A stretch of 24,927 nucleotides of DNA, from positions 1 through 24,927 of the forward strand of contig VAZH01000067.1 of assembly GCA_005884465.1 (NCBI GenBank), read 5' to 3'. The position numbers and the translations under genes were made by a program. Below, one piece after another: positions 1 to 7,897 of this stretch (positions within the stretch are counted from its first letter, which is position 1; every line of letters starts with the position of its first letter). The notes beneath the pieces were generated by a model. That model saw only the letters and a list, made by a program, of their open reading frames with translations, did no database searches and was not told where the DNA came from. Source of the stretch: Alphaproteobacteria bacterium (lineage in GTDB: Bacteria; Pseudomonadota; Alphaproteobacteria; Rhizobiales; Xanthobacteraceae).

Positions 1-1
1 C

Positions 2-502
2 TTTCTCCTCCTGGCGGGGTCGATGTTCGTCGGTTCGCACCTATTGGTTTTCTTCGGCATCACGCTCCCGGTTGTGCGGGTTGCGGGCGGTCTGGTGCTG
101 ATCGCGTTCGGCTGGAAGCTGTTGCATAGCGGCGCCGAGCTTGAGGATCAGCGCCTGGCGGGTGCGAAAGGCCGTTCGGCCGCGGACGATTCCTTTTATC
201 CCTTGACCATGCCACTCACGGTCGGCCCAGGGTCGATCTCGGTCGCGATCGCGCTGGGCAGCCAGCGGCCCGCCGGATCGCTCGAACTATCGCAGCTGGC
301 GCTGCTCGGCGGATCGGCCATCGCGGGGATCGTCGCCCTCTCGCTCACGATCTATGTTTGCTACCGTTTCGCCAAGCGCACGATTGCCCTGTTGGGCGAC
401 AACGGCGTCAATGTCGTCGTACGCCTGTCGGCCTTCATTCTCCTGTGCATCGGCATCCAGGTCCTTTGGACCGGCTACAGCGCGCTCGTCATCGCCCGAT
501 GA
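2..502 (+). CDS. MarC-family integral membrane protein, 5'-truncated by window edge
   Basis: The frame is open from the first bases of the window, so the true start lies upstream; the visible part is about 166 residues of a family usually near 200-220. It is strongly hydrophobic, with several membrane segments: one at the left edge, one around VVRVAGGLVLIAFGWKLL, and three more after a polar loop (roughly residues 75-95, 100-120 and 135-160 of the visible part). The phrase PLTMPLTVGPGSISVAIALG, which follows the loop, is the conserved MarC-family pattern (T-x-P-L-T-x-GPG-[ST]-[IL]). MarC proteins are inner-membrane proteins of unclear function; the name comes from the E. coli mar locus, but a role in antibiotic resistance is not established. 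It converges with the livF-like gene. Family assignment is good; function is unknown. Confidence 0.82.
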   Translation, partial: FLLLAGSMFVGSHLLVFFGITLPVVRVAGGLVLIAFGWKLLHSGAELEDQRLAGAKGRSAADDSFYPLTMPLTVGPGSISVAIALGSQRPAGSLELSQLALLGGSAIAGIVALSLTIYVCYRFAKRTIALLGDNGVNVVVRLSAFILLCIGIQVLWTGYSALVIAR

Positions 503-753
503 CGTCGGGAGCCGCCCTTCAGCAGGCGCCCCGCCTTCCAAAGCTCGTAGTGCCTACGTCAGGCGTAACCCATGCGTCCTGGTGACCAAAGTGCCGGTGG
601 GGGCAACGTCCCCTCCACCCGGGGGACAAGCCAATCAATCACGTTTGCGCAGGAACACGTAGTCCGCCGAATATGGCACGCTGCGGTAACCGCTGTTCCG
701 GTCGAGCGGAGCTAGGCGATCTCTCGATCTTGCGGTCGCCAGCGCCGCTCGAA
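503..753. other. Convergent intergenic region with one hairpin
   Basis: This 251-bp gap lies between the stops of the MarC-family gene (plus) and livF (minus). A hairpin with arms GTCCCC (608-613) and GGGGAC (622-627) and an 8-nt loop sits roughly in the middle. It could end transcription from either side, but neither flank carries a clear T-run. The short open frames here have no convincing start signal or recognisable product. I see nothing else. Confidence 0.4.
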
Positions 754-1470
754 CTACAGTGCGAGGTATCGCTGGCGAATATTGTCGTTGGCCTTCAATT
801 CCTCGATCGTCGCGCTATAGACGATCTGGCCCTTGTCGATGACGGTGGCGTGGCTGGCGAGGCCAAGGCAGAAATGCATATTTTGCTCCGCGATCAGAAC
901 TGTCGCTCCGCTGCCACGCAACTGCCCCAGCAATTCGCTGATGCGCTGCACGATGATCGGTGCGAGACCTTCGCTTGGCTCGTCCAGCAGCAACAGTACC
1001 GGATTTCCCATCAGCGTGCGGGCAATCGCGAGCATCTGCTGTTCTCCGCCCGATAGCCTGCCCGCAACGCGGTGGCGCAGCGGCTCCAGTAGCGGAAACA
1101 CATCATAGACGCGCCGGACCGACCATTCGTCCTGACCTTCGGGACCTTTTTTCTGGGCGATGACGAGATTGTCCTCGACCGTATGGTCGGAAAAGATCTG
1201 CCGATCCTCGGGCACAAAACCGAGGCCGGCGCGGGCGATGTGATGTGGCCTGAGCCCGGATATCGAGCATCCGCGCAGCATCACCCTGCCCCGGCGCGCC
1301 GGCGCAAGGCCCATGATTGCTTTCATCGTCGTTGACTTGCCGGCACCGTTGCGGCCGAGCAGCGCCATGGTTTCGCCGGGTCGGACCGAGAGGGCAACGC
1401 CGAACAGTATCTGGCTGGTGCCGTAATAGACGTCGAGATCGTCGACCTGAATGATGGGGTGCGCGCTCAC
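754..1470 (-). CDS. livF: Branched-chain amino acid-type ABC transporter ATPase, LivF family
   Basis: A 238-residue cytoplasmic ATPase that powers the LivHM permease. Walker A is GRNGAGKST (residues 39-47), the ABC signature is LSGGEQQ, Walker B is LLLLDEPSEGLAP and the H-loop region reads IAEQN, where LivF proteins carry Q instead of H. The start is taken as GTG at 1470 because its bases overlap the TGA of livG (GTGA), giving translational coupling, and because the protein then begins directly before the conserved VDDLDVYYG segment. The open frame extends 35 codons further upstream, but that part is inside livG and has no family similarity. Last gene of the minus-strand transporter operon. 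The true substrate may be an aromatic or aliphatic acid, since the operon faces an acyl-CoA ligase gene. Confidence 0.93.
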   Translation of the reverse strand: MSAHPIIQVDDLDVYYGTSQILFGVALSVRPGETMALLGRNGAGKSTTMKAIMGLAPARRGRVMLRGCSISGLRPHHIARAGLGFVPEDRQIFSDHTVEDNLVIAQKKGPEGQDEWSVRRVYDVFPLLEPLRHRVAGRLSGGEQQMLAIARTLMGNPVLLLLDEPSEGLAPIIVQRISELLGQLRGSGATVLIAEQNMHFCLGLASHATVIDKGQIVYSATIEELKANDNIRQRYLAL

Positions 1471-2225
1471 GTTGCTTGCCCGGCGTGATGTTCGGTGCCG
1501 AGATACGCCTCGATCACAGCAGCATTCCGGCGGATCGCGTCGGGCGTTCCCGTGGCGAGAATCCGGCCGTAGCACAGCACCACAATCGAAGGCGCGATCT
1601 TGAAGACGATGTCCATGTCATGCTCGATGAACACGACCGTGATCTTCTGCTGTTCCCAAAGTTCATGGACCTTGTCAATCATCCGCCAGCGCTCTTCGGT
1701 GCCCATGCCCGCGGTGGGCTCGTCGAGCAGCAACACCTTTGGATCGAGCACCAGGGCAAGCGCGATATCGAGCAGCTTCTGGTCGCCATGCGACAGCGTC
1801 GCCGAAGTCCGATCGCGCTTGCCGGCAAGACCCAGCATTTCCATCGCATGCTCGGCACGGTCGCGGGTCTCGGCGAGCGGAAACCGCCGATGCAGCACGC
1901 TGGCACGGCGCTGATCGGCGCAAACCGCGGCCAGCATCGTTTCATGCACGGTGAGCGAGGGAAAAATACTCGCAACCTGAAAGGCGCGGCCGATGCCGTG
2001 CCGCGCGATGTCGGGCGGTGACCGCCCCGCCATATCGACGCCGTTGAGCAGGACGCGGCCACTGTCCGGCTTCAGCGCGCCGGTGATCAAGTTGAAGAAT
2101 GTGCTTTTTCCCGCGCCGTTGGGGCCGATCACGGCGGTGAGCGAGCCGTCGGCAAAACTCAACGAGATATGGTCGGCCGCCTTGACGCCACCGAACGACT
2201 TGGAGAGCTGCTGCACGTCGAGCAT
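1467..2225 (-). CDS. livG: Branched-chain amino acid-type ABC transporter ATPase, LivG family
   Basis: A 252-residue ATPase subunit, partner of LivF. Walker A is GPNGAGKST, the signature is LSHGDQKLLDIALAL (H in place of the second G, common in LivG), Walker B is VLLLDEPTAGMG and the H-loop histidine lies in VVFIEHDMD. The ATG at 2225 is chosen because the family starts at MLDVQQLSKSFGG; a GGGAGG stretch lies 13 nt upstream, rather far. An in-frame GTG at 2267 would add 14 residues (beginning MAHLCRAQGG) that do not look like family sequence. The gene overlaps livF by four bases at its end. A 16-codon open frame bridges livM and livG (see its own entry). Confidence 0.92.
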   Translation of the reverse strand: MLDVQQLSKSFGGVKAADHISLSFADGSLTAVIGPNGAGKSTFFNLITGALKPDSGRVLLNGVDMAGRSPPDIARHGIGRAFQVASIFPSLTVHETMLAAVCADQRRASVLHRRFPLAETRDRAEHAMEMLGLAGKRDRTSATLSHGDQKLLDIALALVLDPKVLLLDEPTAGMGTEERWRMIDKVHELWEQQKITVVFIEHDMDIVFKIAPSIVVLCYGRILATGTPDAIRRNAAVIEAYLGTEHHAGQAT

Positions 2226-2227
2226 GG

Positions 2228-2278
2228 CTAGCCGCTCGCCTCCCTGAGCCCGGCAAAGGTGCGCCACGACCGTTTCAT
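2228..2278 (-). CDS. Possible 16-codon coupling peptide between livM and livG
   Basis: An ATG at 2278 overlaps the livM stop as ATGA and opens a frame of 16 codons (MKRSWRTFAGLREASG) whose TAG ends two bases before the livG ATG. Seen directly: the geometry, with overlap on one side and a two-base gap on the other. Inference: ribosomes leaving livM could translate this short frame and so be delivered to livG, whose own Shine-Dalgarno is poorly spaced. It may equally be chance, or the region may simply be the livG N-terminus if livG starts at GTG 2267. Confidence 0.2.
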   Translation of the reverse strand: MKRSWRTFAGLREASG

Positions 2279-3309
2279 CGCGCTCGCTCCTTAGCGCCGT
2301 CGCGGCGGACCTCGTACCATTCGACCACGAAATCCATCAAGCCCTTGCGCAGGCCGATGGCGAAGAACAGGATCACGATGCCGAGCACGATTCCGTAATA
2401 CTCGGTGAGCCGGGTGACCGTGTCGTTCATGATCAGTAGCAGCACGGTCCCGACCATCGGCCCAAGGAAGGTGGTAACGCCGCCGAGCATGTTGATGAAG
2501 ATGCCCTCGCCCGAGATCGTCCAGAAGGCGAACTCGGGATAGGCGCCGGATACGAACAGGCTCATGATGATGCCGCCGGTCGAGGCAAACAGCGCCGCCA
2601 GCACGAAGATCGTCAGCTTGGCGCGCCAGACGTCGATCCCGATGAAGCTGGCGCGGACGGCATTATCGCGGATCATGCGCAAGGTGTAGCCGAACGGCGA
2701 TTGCGCGATCTGCCGCATCAGCAGCAGGCCGATCACCAATAGCGCGCAGCTCACGACGTACAGGTGGAGATAGTTTGACAGATCGACGCCGAGGAACACC
2801 GGACGCGGGATCCCGCCACGCAAGCCCTGATCGCCGCCGGTCAGCGAAACCCATGACAGGATCATGCTGTGGATCAGCATCTGAAATGCCAGCGTGACGA
2901 AGGCGAAGTAGATTTCCTTCAGCCGCACGCAAATGGCACCGATCACCGCCGCAATGACAGTCGTAATGAGCAGAGTGCAGATGAACGCCACCGGGATCGG
3001 CACGCCGGTGCGCTGCATGATCAGGGCGAAGCTGTAGGCGCCGAGCCCGAAGAACATGCCATGTCCGAACGAGATCATGCCGGTGTAACCGACCAACAGA
3101 TTGAGGGATGTGGCGAACAGGCCGAACGCCGCGCAGCGGATCACGAAATCGAGCAGTGCCTTGCTGCTGAACAGAAACGGCAACGTGGCCAGAACCGCAA
3201 ACGCTGCAATCGCAATCAGCACATCGAGATATCGGGAACGCTGCGATTTGGCTTCGATGCGCGGAACGCCCAAAGGTTTGCCGGCACGTTCGGCCTGCAA
3301 TTCGGTCAT
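2275..3309 (-). CDS. livM: Branched-chain amino acid-type ABC transporter permease, LivM family
   Basis: A 344-residue inner-membrane permease. After a polar N-terminus of about 28 residues there are roughly eight to ten hydrophobic segments. The family hallmark NLLVGYTGMISFGHGMFFGLGAY follows the second segment, and the cytoplasmic coupling segment contains GYTLRMIRDNAVRASFIGIDV. The late GEGIFINMLGGVTTFLGPMVG segment is also typical. The ATG at 3309 overlaps the livH TGA as ATGA; the frame is open far upstream (to 3837), but that part is antisense-free shadow inside livH. LivM pairs with LivH to form the translocation channel, using the LivG/LivF ATPases and the binding protein encoded upstream. 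Confidence 0.92.
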   Translation of the reverse strand: MTELQAERAGKPLGVPRIEAKSQRSRYLDVLIAIAAFAVLATLPFLFSSKALLDFVIRCAAFGLFATSLNLLVGYTGMISFGHGMFFGLGAYSFALIMQRTGVPIPVAFICTLLITTVIAAVIGAICVRLKEIYFAFVTLAFQMLIHSMILSWVSLTGGDQGLRGGIPRPVFLGVDLSNYLHLYVVSCALLVIGLLLMRQIAQSPFGYTLRMIRDNAVRASFIGIDVWRAKLTIFVLAALFASTGGIIMSLFVSGAYPEFAFWTISGEGIFINMLGGVTTFLGPMVGTVLLLIMNDTVTRLTEYYGIVLGIVILFFAIGLRKGLMDFVVEWYEVRRDGAKERAR

Positions 3310-4208
3310 GCCACTTCCTTGCCGAACAGGCCGGTCGGACGCGCGACCAGCACGATCACCATGAACAGATACATCAGGCCGTCGGTGAACAGCGGGAAGC
3401 CGAGCGAGCCGAACGAACGGATCAGGCCGATCAGCAGCGCGCCGAGCAGCGCGCCGAGAATAGAGCCCATGCCGCCGATCACGGTGACGATAAAGGATTC
3501 GATCAATACCGAGAATCCCATGCCCGGCGTCAGCGAGCGCACCGGTGCGGCGAGCGCGCCGGCGAGACCGGCCAGCATGCCCCCCAACGCGAATACGCTG
3601 CCATAGATCAGCCCCGTATTGATGCCGAGCGCGGACACCATGCCCGGATTGTGCGCCGCCGCCCTGACCACCTTGCCGATCCTGGTGCGGGCAAGGCCGA
3701 GGCCGAGGATGGCCGCGACGGCGAGCGCAACCCCGATCAGCAGCAGATAATATGGCGGCACGACACCGCCGCCGATGAACAACGGCGGCACCTGGAACGC
3801 CGTCGGCATTCCCATCGATTTGAATTCCGGTCCCCAAATCCAGCGCACGACGTCATCAAAGATCAGGACAAAGGCGTAGCAAACCAGAAGCTGCATCAGC
3901 ACGTCGCTGCCATAGACCCGGCTCATGAATACGCGCTCGAAGACGAGACCAAGGATCGCGGTCCCGGCTGCGCCGCACAGCATCGCCAGGGCAAAACTGC
4001 CGGTGAGCTGATAGGCCGTCATCGCGAAATAGGCGCCGAACATGTAGAACGCGCCGTGGCTGAAATTCACGACCTTGAGCACGCCGAAAATCAGCGTCAG
4101 TCCGACGGCCACAAGGAACAGCAGCATCCCAATGATGAAGCCACTGGTACCTTGCGTCACCAGGCAGGCGGAGCTGGCAAGACAGCCGGTAAGCGCATCG
4201 AGGTCCAA
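3306..4208 (-). CDS. livH: Branched-chain amino acid-type ABC transporter permease, LivH family
   Basis: About 300 residues with around eight membrane segments. Hallmarks are GLTLIFGVLKVVNFSHGAFYMFGAYF near the N-terminus, the cytoplasmic loop TRIGKVVRAAAHNPGMVSALGI, and the GGMGSILGALLGALLIG motif late in the protein. The start is uncertain: the longest frame with a usable codon begins at TTG 4208, preceded only by a weak GGA; the first family-like residues begin some 20 codons later. The gene follows the binding-protein gene after a 96-bp gap that holds a stem-loop, and its stop overlaps the livM start as ATGA. Confidence 0.9.
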   Translation of the reverse strand: MDLDALTGCLASSACLVTQGTSGFIIGMLLFLVAVGLTLIFGVLKVVNFSHGAFYMFGAYFAMTAYQLTGSFALAMLCGAAGTAILGLVFERVFMSRVYGSDVLMQLLVCYAFVLIFDDVVRWIWGPEFKSMGMPTAFQVPPLFIGGGVVPPYYLLLIGVALAVAAILGLGLARTRIGKVVRAAAHNPGMVSALGINTGLIYGSVFALGGMLAGLAGALAAPVRSLTPGMGFSVLIESFIVTVIGGMGSILGALLGALLIGLIRSFGSLGFPLFTDGLMYLFMVIVLVARPTGLFGKEVA

Positions 4209-4242
4209 GGGAACATGTCCGTCACGGCTGGCGGTGTATCGG

Positions 4243-4299
4243 CGAATAAAATCAGCCGGCGAGACGCCAAGGCCGACAGGCAGCCCCCGCCTCTCGCCG
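4243..4299 (-). terminator. Intercistronic stem-loop between binding-protein gene and livH
   Basis: On the minus-strand transcript, arms CGGCGAGA (RNA from 4299-4292) and TCTCGCCG (4264-4257) pair over 8 bp and enclose a 27-nt GC-rich loop that can itself fold. The 3' arm is followed by a T-rich stretch (TGATTTTATT, about 4252-4243). The stem begins five bases after the stop codon of the binding-protein gene. Inference: partial terminator or 3'-end stabiliser, letting the abundant binding protein be made in excess over the permease, as is common in ABC operons. Confidence 0.5.
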
Positions 4300-4304
4300 A
4301 TGCG

Positions 4305-5564
4305 TCAGGTATAGCCTTTGCTCTTCTTCCACTCGGCTTCAAGCGCCAGAATCTGCTTCCAGTCGCCGCTTTTGACCTCTGGAACATAAGGCTCGCTCGG
4401 AATCGTGGTGCCCCAGCCGATCGCATAGCCGATCAGTGTCTGATCTTCGGCCCGCATCGTCACGGTGCCGTCGGCGCCGAACGGCGATTTGATGGTAAGA
4501 CCGCGCATGGCGTCTGCGATCTTCTTGCCATCGGCGGAATTCGCCTTCCTGGACGCCTCGGCGAGCAGCATCATCGCGGTCGCATTCTCCCATGACCAGT
4601 TGGTGGGATACTCGTTGAACTTCGCCTTGTAAGCATCGGCCCAGGCGGCGTTCTCGGCGGTCGCCGGATAGGTCTTGATGTAACGATTGCCGGAGTGGAT
4701 GCCCTTCGGCAGGTTCTTGACCACCGTGAGCGCGGTATAATCGGCCATGTTGACGGCGAATACCTCCATCTGGCTGAACAGGGCGTAGATGTTGGCCTGA
4801 TCGATGTAGGAGGTAAGATCACCGCCCCACAGCGCGGAATACAGTGCTTGCGGTTTTGCCTGCAAGATCTTGGTCACGACCTCGGTGTAATCGGGCTGGA
4901 ACAGTTTGGGCCAGGCATCGCTGATAATTTCGACATCCGGCGCGAATTGTTTGAGGTAGTAGACGAACTCCGCCGTCGTATCGCGGCCATAGGCATAATC
5001 CGGCGAACATGTCGCCCATTTCTTCAATCCCTTCGCCTTGGCAATCGCCGCGGCATAACCGCCGCCGACGATTGAATCGTGCACGCCCTGACGCGCTGTG
5101 CGGAACGCGTTGGGAATGTGCTGCTTGGGATCGGCCGTGAGCGAAGAGGTTTCCGAGTTGGTATGGATACAGAAGACGCCGAGATCGCGCGCGACCTCAT
5201 GGACTGCGAACGCACCGGACGAGGCCTCGGCATCGATGAGGAGTTCGCAACCGTCGGTGTTGACCAGTTCGCGCGCGACGCGGGCCGCCTCCTGCGGCTG
5301 TCCCTTGGAATCGCGGATCACCATCTCGATCTGCCGGCCGGCCAGTCCGCCTGCGGCGTTGATTTTATCGACCTCAATCGTCACGCCGTTGCGCGACGAA
5401 GTTCCGAGCTGTGCGACGCGACCTGAAAGGATCGTCGGCATACCAACTTTGATCGTCTTGGCTTGCGCCCGCGCCACCCACGGGGTTGCGAACGTCACTG
5501 CGCCGGCGCCCATCAGCGCCAGCGTCGACCGCCGGCTCACACCCGGCTTGCTCTTCTTGGTCAT
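4305..5564 (-). CDS. ABC transporter periplasmic substrate-binding protein, LivK/Peripla_BP_6 type, Tat-exported
   Basis: A 419-residue periplasmic binding protein of the type I leucine-binding family. The N-terminus holds a twin-arginine signal: SRRSTL at residues 10-15, then a hydrophobic stretch and an ARA-Q cleavage region near residue 33. The mature protein begins TIKVGMPTILSGRVAQLGTS, a usual opening of the Peripla_BP_6 fold, and has the NAAGGLAGRQIEMVIRDSKG segment. ATG at 5564 has a good GGGAGG Shine-Dalgarno eight bases upstream. It is the first gene of the transporter operon and is transcribed away from the acyl-CoA ligase gene across a 180-bp control region. Related binding proteins in Rhodopseudomonas and Bradyrhizobium often bind aromatic or fatty carboxylates, so the substrate should not be assumed to be leucine. 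Confidence 0.92.
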   Translation of the reverse strand: MTKKSKPGVSRRSTLALMGAGAVTFATPWVARAQAKTIKVGMPTILSGRVAQLGTSSRNGVTIEVDKINAAGGLAGRQIEMVIRDSKGQPQEAARVARELVNTDGCELLIDAEASSGAFAVHEVARDLGVFCIHTNSETSSLTADPKQHIPNAFRTARQGVHDSIVGGGYAAAIAKAKGLKKWATCSPDYAYGRDTTAEFVYYLKQFAPDVEIISDAWPKLFQPDYTEVVTKILQAKPQALYSALWGGDLTSYIDQANIYALFSQMEVFAVNMADYTALTVVKNLPKGIHSGNRYIKTYPATAENAAWADAYKAKFNEYPTNWSWENATAMMLLAEASRKANSADGKKIADAMRGLTIKSPFGADGTVTMRAEDQTLIGYAIGWGTTIPSEPYVPEVKSGDWKQILALEAEWKKSKGYT

Positions 5565-5667
5565 CCTGCCTCCCTCGACGTCCGTGCGTCCCTAAATCCC
5601 TGCCGGAGATCGTGCCGTCTCCATAACTGCGACAATTTCAGAGAAAACAGGATGACGTCAAGCCAAT

Positions 5668-5692
5668 TATGAATTACGAGTCAGAATTCATA
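5668..5692. promoter_or_regulatory. 25-bp palindromic operator candidate in the divergent control region
   Basis: TATGAATT (5668-5675) and AATTCATA (5685-5692) are perfect inverted copies. Between them, positions 5678-5679 and 5681-5682 (GA and TC) also pair around a central G at 5680, so 20 of the 24 non-central positions are symmetrical. Size and symmetry suit a TetR-family dimer pair. The site lies between the binding-protein gene (minus) and the ligase-tetR pair (plus), and the likely binder is the TetR protein encoded at 7238. A TTGACG at 5661-5656 on the minus strand could be the -35 of the transporter promoter, but no good -10 follows. Confidence 0.6.
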
Positions 5693-5744
5693 TTCCCGTG
5701 CTTCCGCGGGTCTGAGGGCGCAAGTTAGGCAGTTCTGGCGGTCC

Positions 5745-7241
5745 ATGATCAATCTATCGAGCTTCATCGCGTTTCATGCCCGGCGGACCCCCGACCGCTG
5801 TGCGCTGAAATACCGCGGTCAGGAAATTTCCTACGCAGCCTTTGACCAACGCATCCGAATGGTCAGTGGCTGGCTGGCCTCACGCGGGATTGCCCCGGAC
5901 GATGTCATCGCCGTGCTGATGAAGAACAGCCCGGCATTTCTCGACATCGCTTTTGCCGCGAGTCACATCGGCGCGGTTTTCCTGCCGATCAACTTTCGGC
6001 TGGCATCGGACGAAGTCGCCTACATTGTCGAAAACTCCGGCGCGCGCGTGCTCATTGCCGACGAAGAACTCGGGTCGAATGCGGCGGGACCCGCGCCGAT
6101 CGTGCCGGTCGATGAAGCCGCGCAATCAAACGCCACACGTCTTGCCCCGGATGCGAAGCCGGCGGCAGCGGTGCGTCGTCTGCCTTCCGACCTGATGCGG
6201 CTGATGTACACCTCCGGCACCACGGACCGCCCGAAAGGCGTCATGCTGACTTACGAGAACTTCTACTGGAAATCGGCGGATCATGTCCTGGCGCTCGGGT
6301 TGAACCGCGATACGCGGCTATTGGTGGCCGGGCCCCTCTACCACGTCGGCGCGCTCGATCTGCCAGGGATCGCGGTGCTGTGGCAGGGCGGGATGCTCAG
6401 CATCCAACGCGATTTCGACGCAGGACAATGCCTGGCTGCGATCGAGGCTGACGGGCTCGACGCGGCGTGGCTTGCGCCCGTCATGACGACCTCCATTCTC
6501 ACCTGCCCCGATCGCGGACGCTATGATGTCTCCAGCTTGCGATGGGCGATCGGTGGCGGCGAGAAGACGCCGGAAGCGCGGATTCGCGCCTTCTCGCAAT
6601 ATTTTACCAATGCCCGCTACATCGACGCATACGGCCTGACCGAAACCGTCGGCGGCGACACTTTCATGGAGCCCGGGCTGGAAATCACAAAGATTGGATC
6701 GACCGGCCGCCCCGTCGCCCATGTCGAGATCGAAATCCGCGACGACAGTGGAAATCGCCTCGGCCCCGGCGAGAACGGCGAAATCTGCCTGCGCGGCCCG
6801 AAGGTCACGCCCGGTTACTGGAAAGATCCCGAGAAGACGGCGGCGGCGTTCTTCGGCGACTGGTTCCGCTCGGGCGATGTTGGCTACCTCGACGAGGACG
6901 GCTTCCTCTATCTCACCGACCGCAAGAAGGACATGATCATTTCCGGCGGCGAGAATATCGCTTCCTCCGAGATCGAACGCGTCATCTATGAGATGCCGCA
7001 AGTGCGCGAAGTAGCCGTTATCGGCATGCCCGACGAGCGTTGGGGTGAAAAGCCCGTTGCGGTCGTGGTGGTCGCCGACGGCACCGTGCTGCAATTGCCT
7101 GAGCTGACGGAGCATTGCCGCAAACGACTGGCGGCGTTCAAGGTGCCGAAACAACTCGTCATCCGCGACCAGCTGCCGCGCAATCCATCGGGCAAGGTGC
7201 TCAAGCGCGTGTTGCGCGCCGAACTCGAGATCAACACATGA
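5745..7241 (+). CDS. AMP-forming acyl-CoA synthetase (fatty/aryl acid-CoA ligase)
   Basis: A 498-residue ANL-superfamily enzyme that activates a carboxylic acid to its CoA thioester through an acyl-adenylate. The phosphate-binding loop is YTSGTTDRPKG (residues 155-165), with Asp161 where Gly is usual. The adenine-site motif reads AYGLTET, the hinge region is WFRSGDVGYLDEDGFLYLTDRKKDMIISGGENI, and the catalytic C-terminal lysine is K484 in NPSGKVLKR. The length fits medium-chain, aryl or FadD3-like ligases rather than long-chain FadD. The ATG precedes MINLSSFIAFHARRTPDR, a normal N-terminus, but its Shine-Dalgarno is weak. The stop overlaps the tetR start (ATGA), so both are co-expressed. The substrate cannot be read from sequence; context suggests the compound imported by the divergent transporter. 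Confidence 0.9.
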   Translation: MINLSSFIAFHARRTPDRCALKYRGQEISYAAFDQRIRMVSGWLASRGIAPDDVIAVLMKNSPAFLDIAFAASHIGAVFLPINFRLASDEVAYIVENSGARVLIADEELGSNAAGPAPIVPVDEAAQSNATRLAPDAKPAAAVRRLPSDLMRLMYTSGTTDRPKGVMLTYENFYWKSADHVLALGLNRDTRLLVAGPLYHVGALDLPGIAVLWQGGMLSIQRDFDAGQCLAAIEADGLDAAWLAPVMTTSILTCPDRGRYDVSSLRWAIGGGEKTPEARIRAFSQYFTNARYIDAYGLTETVGGDTFMEPGLEITKIGSTGRPVAHVEIEIRDDSGNRLGPGENGEICLRGPKVTPGYWKDPEKTAAAFFGDWFRSGDVGYLDEDGFLYLTDRKKDMIISGGENIASSEIERVIYEMPQVREVAVIGMPDERWGEKPVAVVVVADGTVLQLPELTEHCRKRLAAFKVPKQLVIRDQLPRNPSGKVLKRVLRAELEINT

Positions 7242-7897
7242 CGCAGGCGCCCCAAAACACGTCCGCCAAAGTGATGAAGCTCAACCGGGTCGAGCGCAAC
7301 GCCTGGACCAAGCGCAGGATATTCGACGCCGCCACCAAGATCGTCGGCAAATACGGGTATGCCGAGGCCTCCGTCGCCCGGATCACCGAAGAGGCCGGCG
7401 TCGCGCAGGGCACGTTCTATAATCATTTCGAAAACCGCCAGCAATTGCTCGATCAATTGCTGCCGAAAATCGGCGTCGACATGGTGCGATTCATCCGCGA
7501 GCGCACCGGCACCGCCCATGCGGCGAAGCAGGAGATTGAGCGGTTCGGCGCGTTCTTCGATTTCATCCGTGAAGTGCCGGAATTCCTGCGCATTCTCAAC
7601 GAAGCCGAATTTTTTGCGGCAACCGGCTACCAGAAACATCTCGACAATGTTTCAACCGCCTATGTCCGCATCCTGCGGCGCGCGCGGGACGCCGGCGCGA
7701 TCGATGGCTTCAGCGATGAAGAGTTCGAGGCCATCGTTCACATGTTCATGGGCGCGCGCGGCTACCTCAGCCGCCGCTACTCCTACACCGAGGGCGCCGT
7801 TACCGCCGTGCCGGATCATGTGATCTCTGCTTACGAAAAGCTGATTACCCGTGGGTTGTTCACCCTGCCCGCCAAAGGCAACGGCGATGACCGCTGA
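7238..7897 (+). CDS. TetR/AcrR-family transcriptional regulator
   Basis: A 219-residue regulator. The DNA-binding helix-turn-helix lies at about residues 24-70: KRRIFDAATKIVGKYGYAEA, then ARITEEAGVAQGTFYNHFENR, the classic TetR pattern. The remaining helical domain would bind an effector, probably an acyl-CoA made by the preceding ligase (inference). The ATG at 7238 overlaps the ligase stop as ATGA; the frame is open further upstream but that part lies inside the ligase. The palindrome at 5668-5692 is its likely operator, implying control of ligase-tetR and the divergent transporter, with autoregulation. At its end it overlaps the start of the dehydrogenase remnant at 7887. Confidence 0.92.
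   Translation: MTQAPQNTSAKVMKLNRVERNAWTKRRIFDAATKIVGKYGYAEASVARITEEAGVAQGTFYNHFENRQQLLDQLLPKIGVDMVRFIRERTGTAHAAKQEIERFGAFFDFIREVPEFLRILNEAEFFAATGYQKHLDNVSTAYVRILRRARDAGAIDGFSDEEFEAIVHMFMGARGYLSRRYSYTEGAVTAVPDHVISAYEKLITRGLFTLPAKGNGDDR

Noticed and set aside
2869..3606. Long plus-strand open frame opposite livM/livH
   Set aside because: Antisense to clear permease genes; composition rich in D, E, R, H and Q typical of the reverse of hydrophobic coding sequence, with no family pattern.
3651..4595. 314-codon plus-strand open frame opposite livH and the binding-protein gene
   Set aside because: Crosses two real genes and their gap in antisense; low-complexity charged sequence and no plausible start context.
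6318..7154. Minus-strand frame of 278 codons inside the ligase gene
   Set aside because: Shadow of the GC-rich ligase; no domain recognisable.
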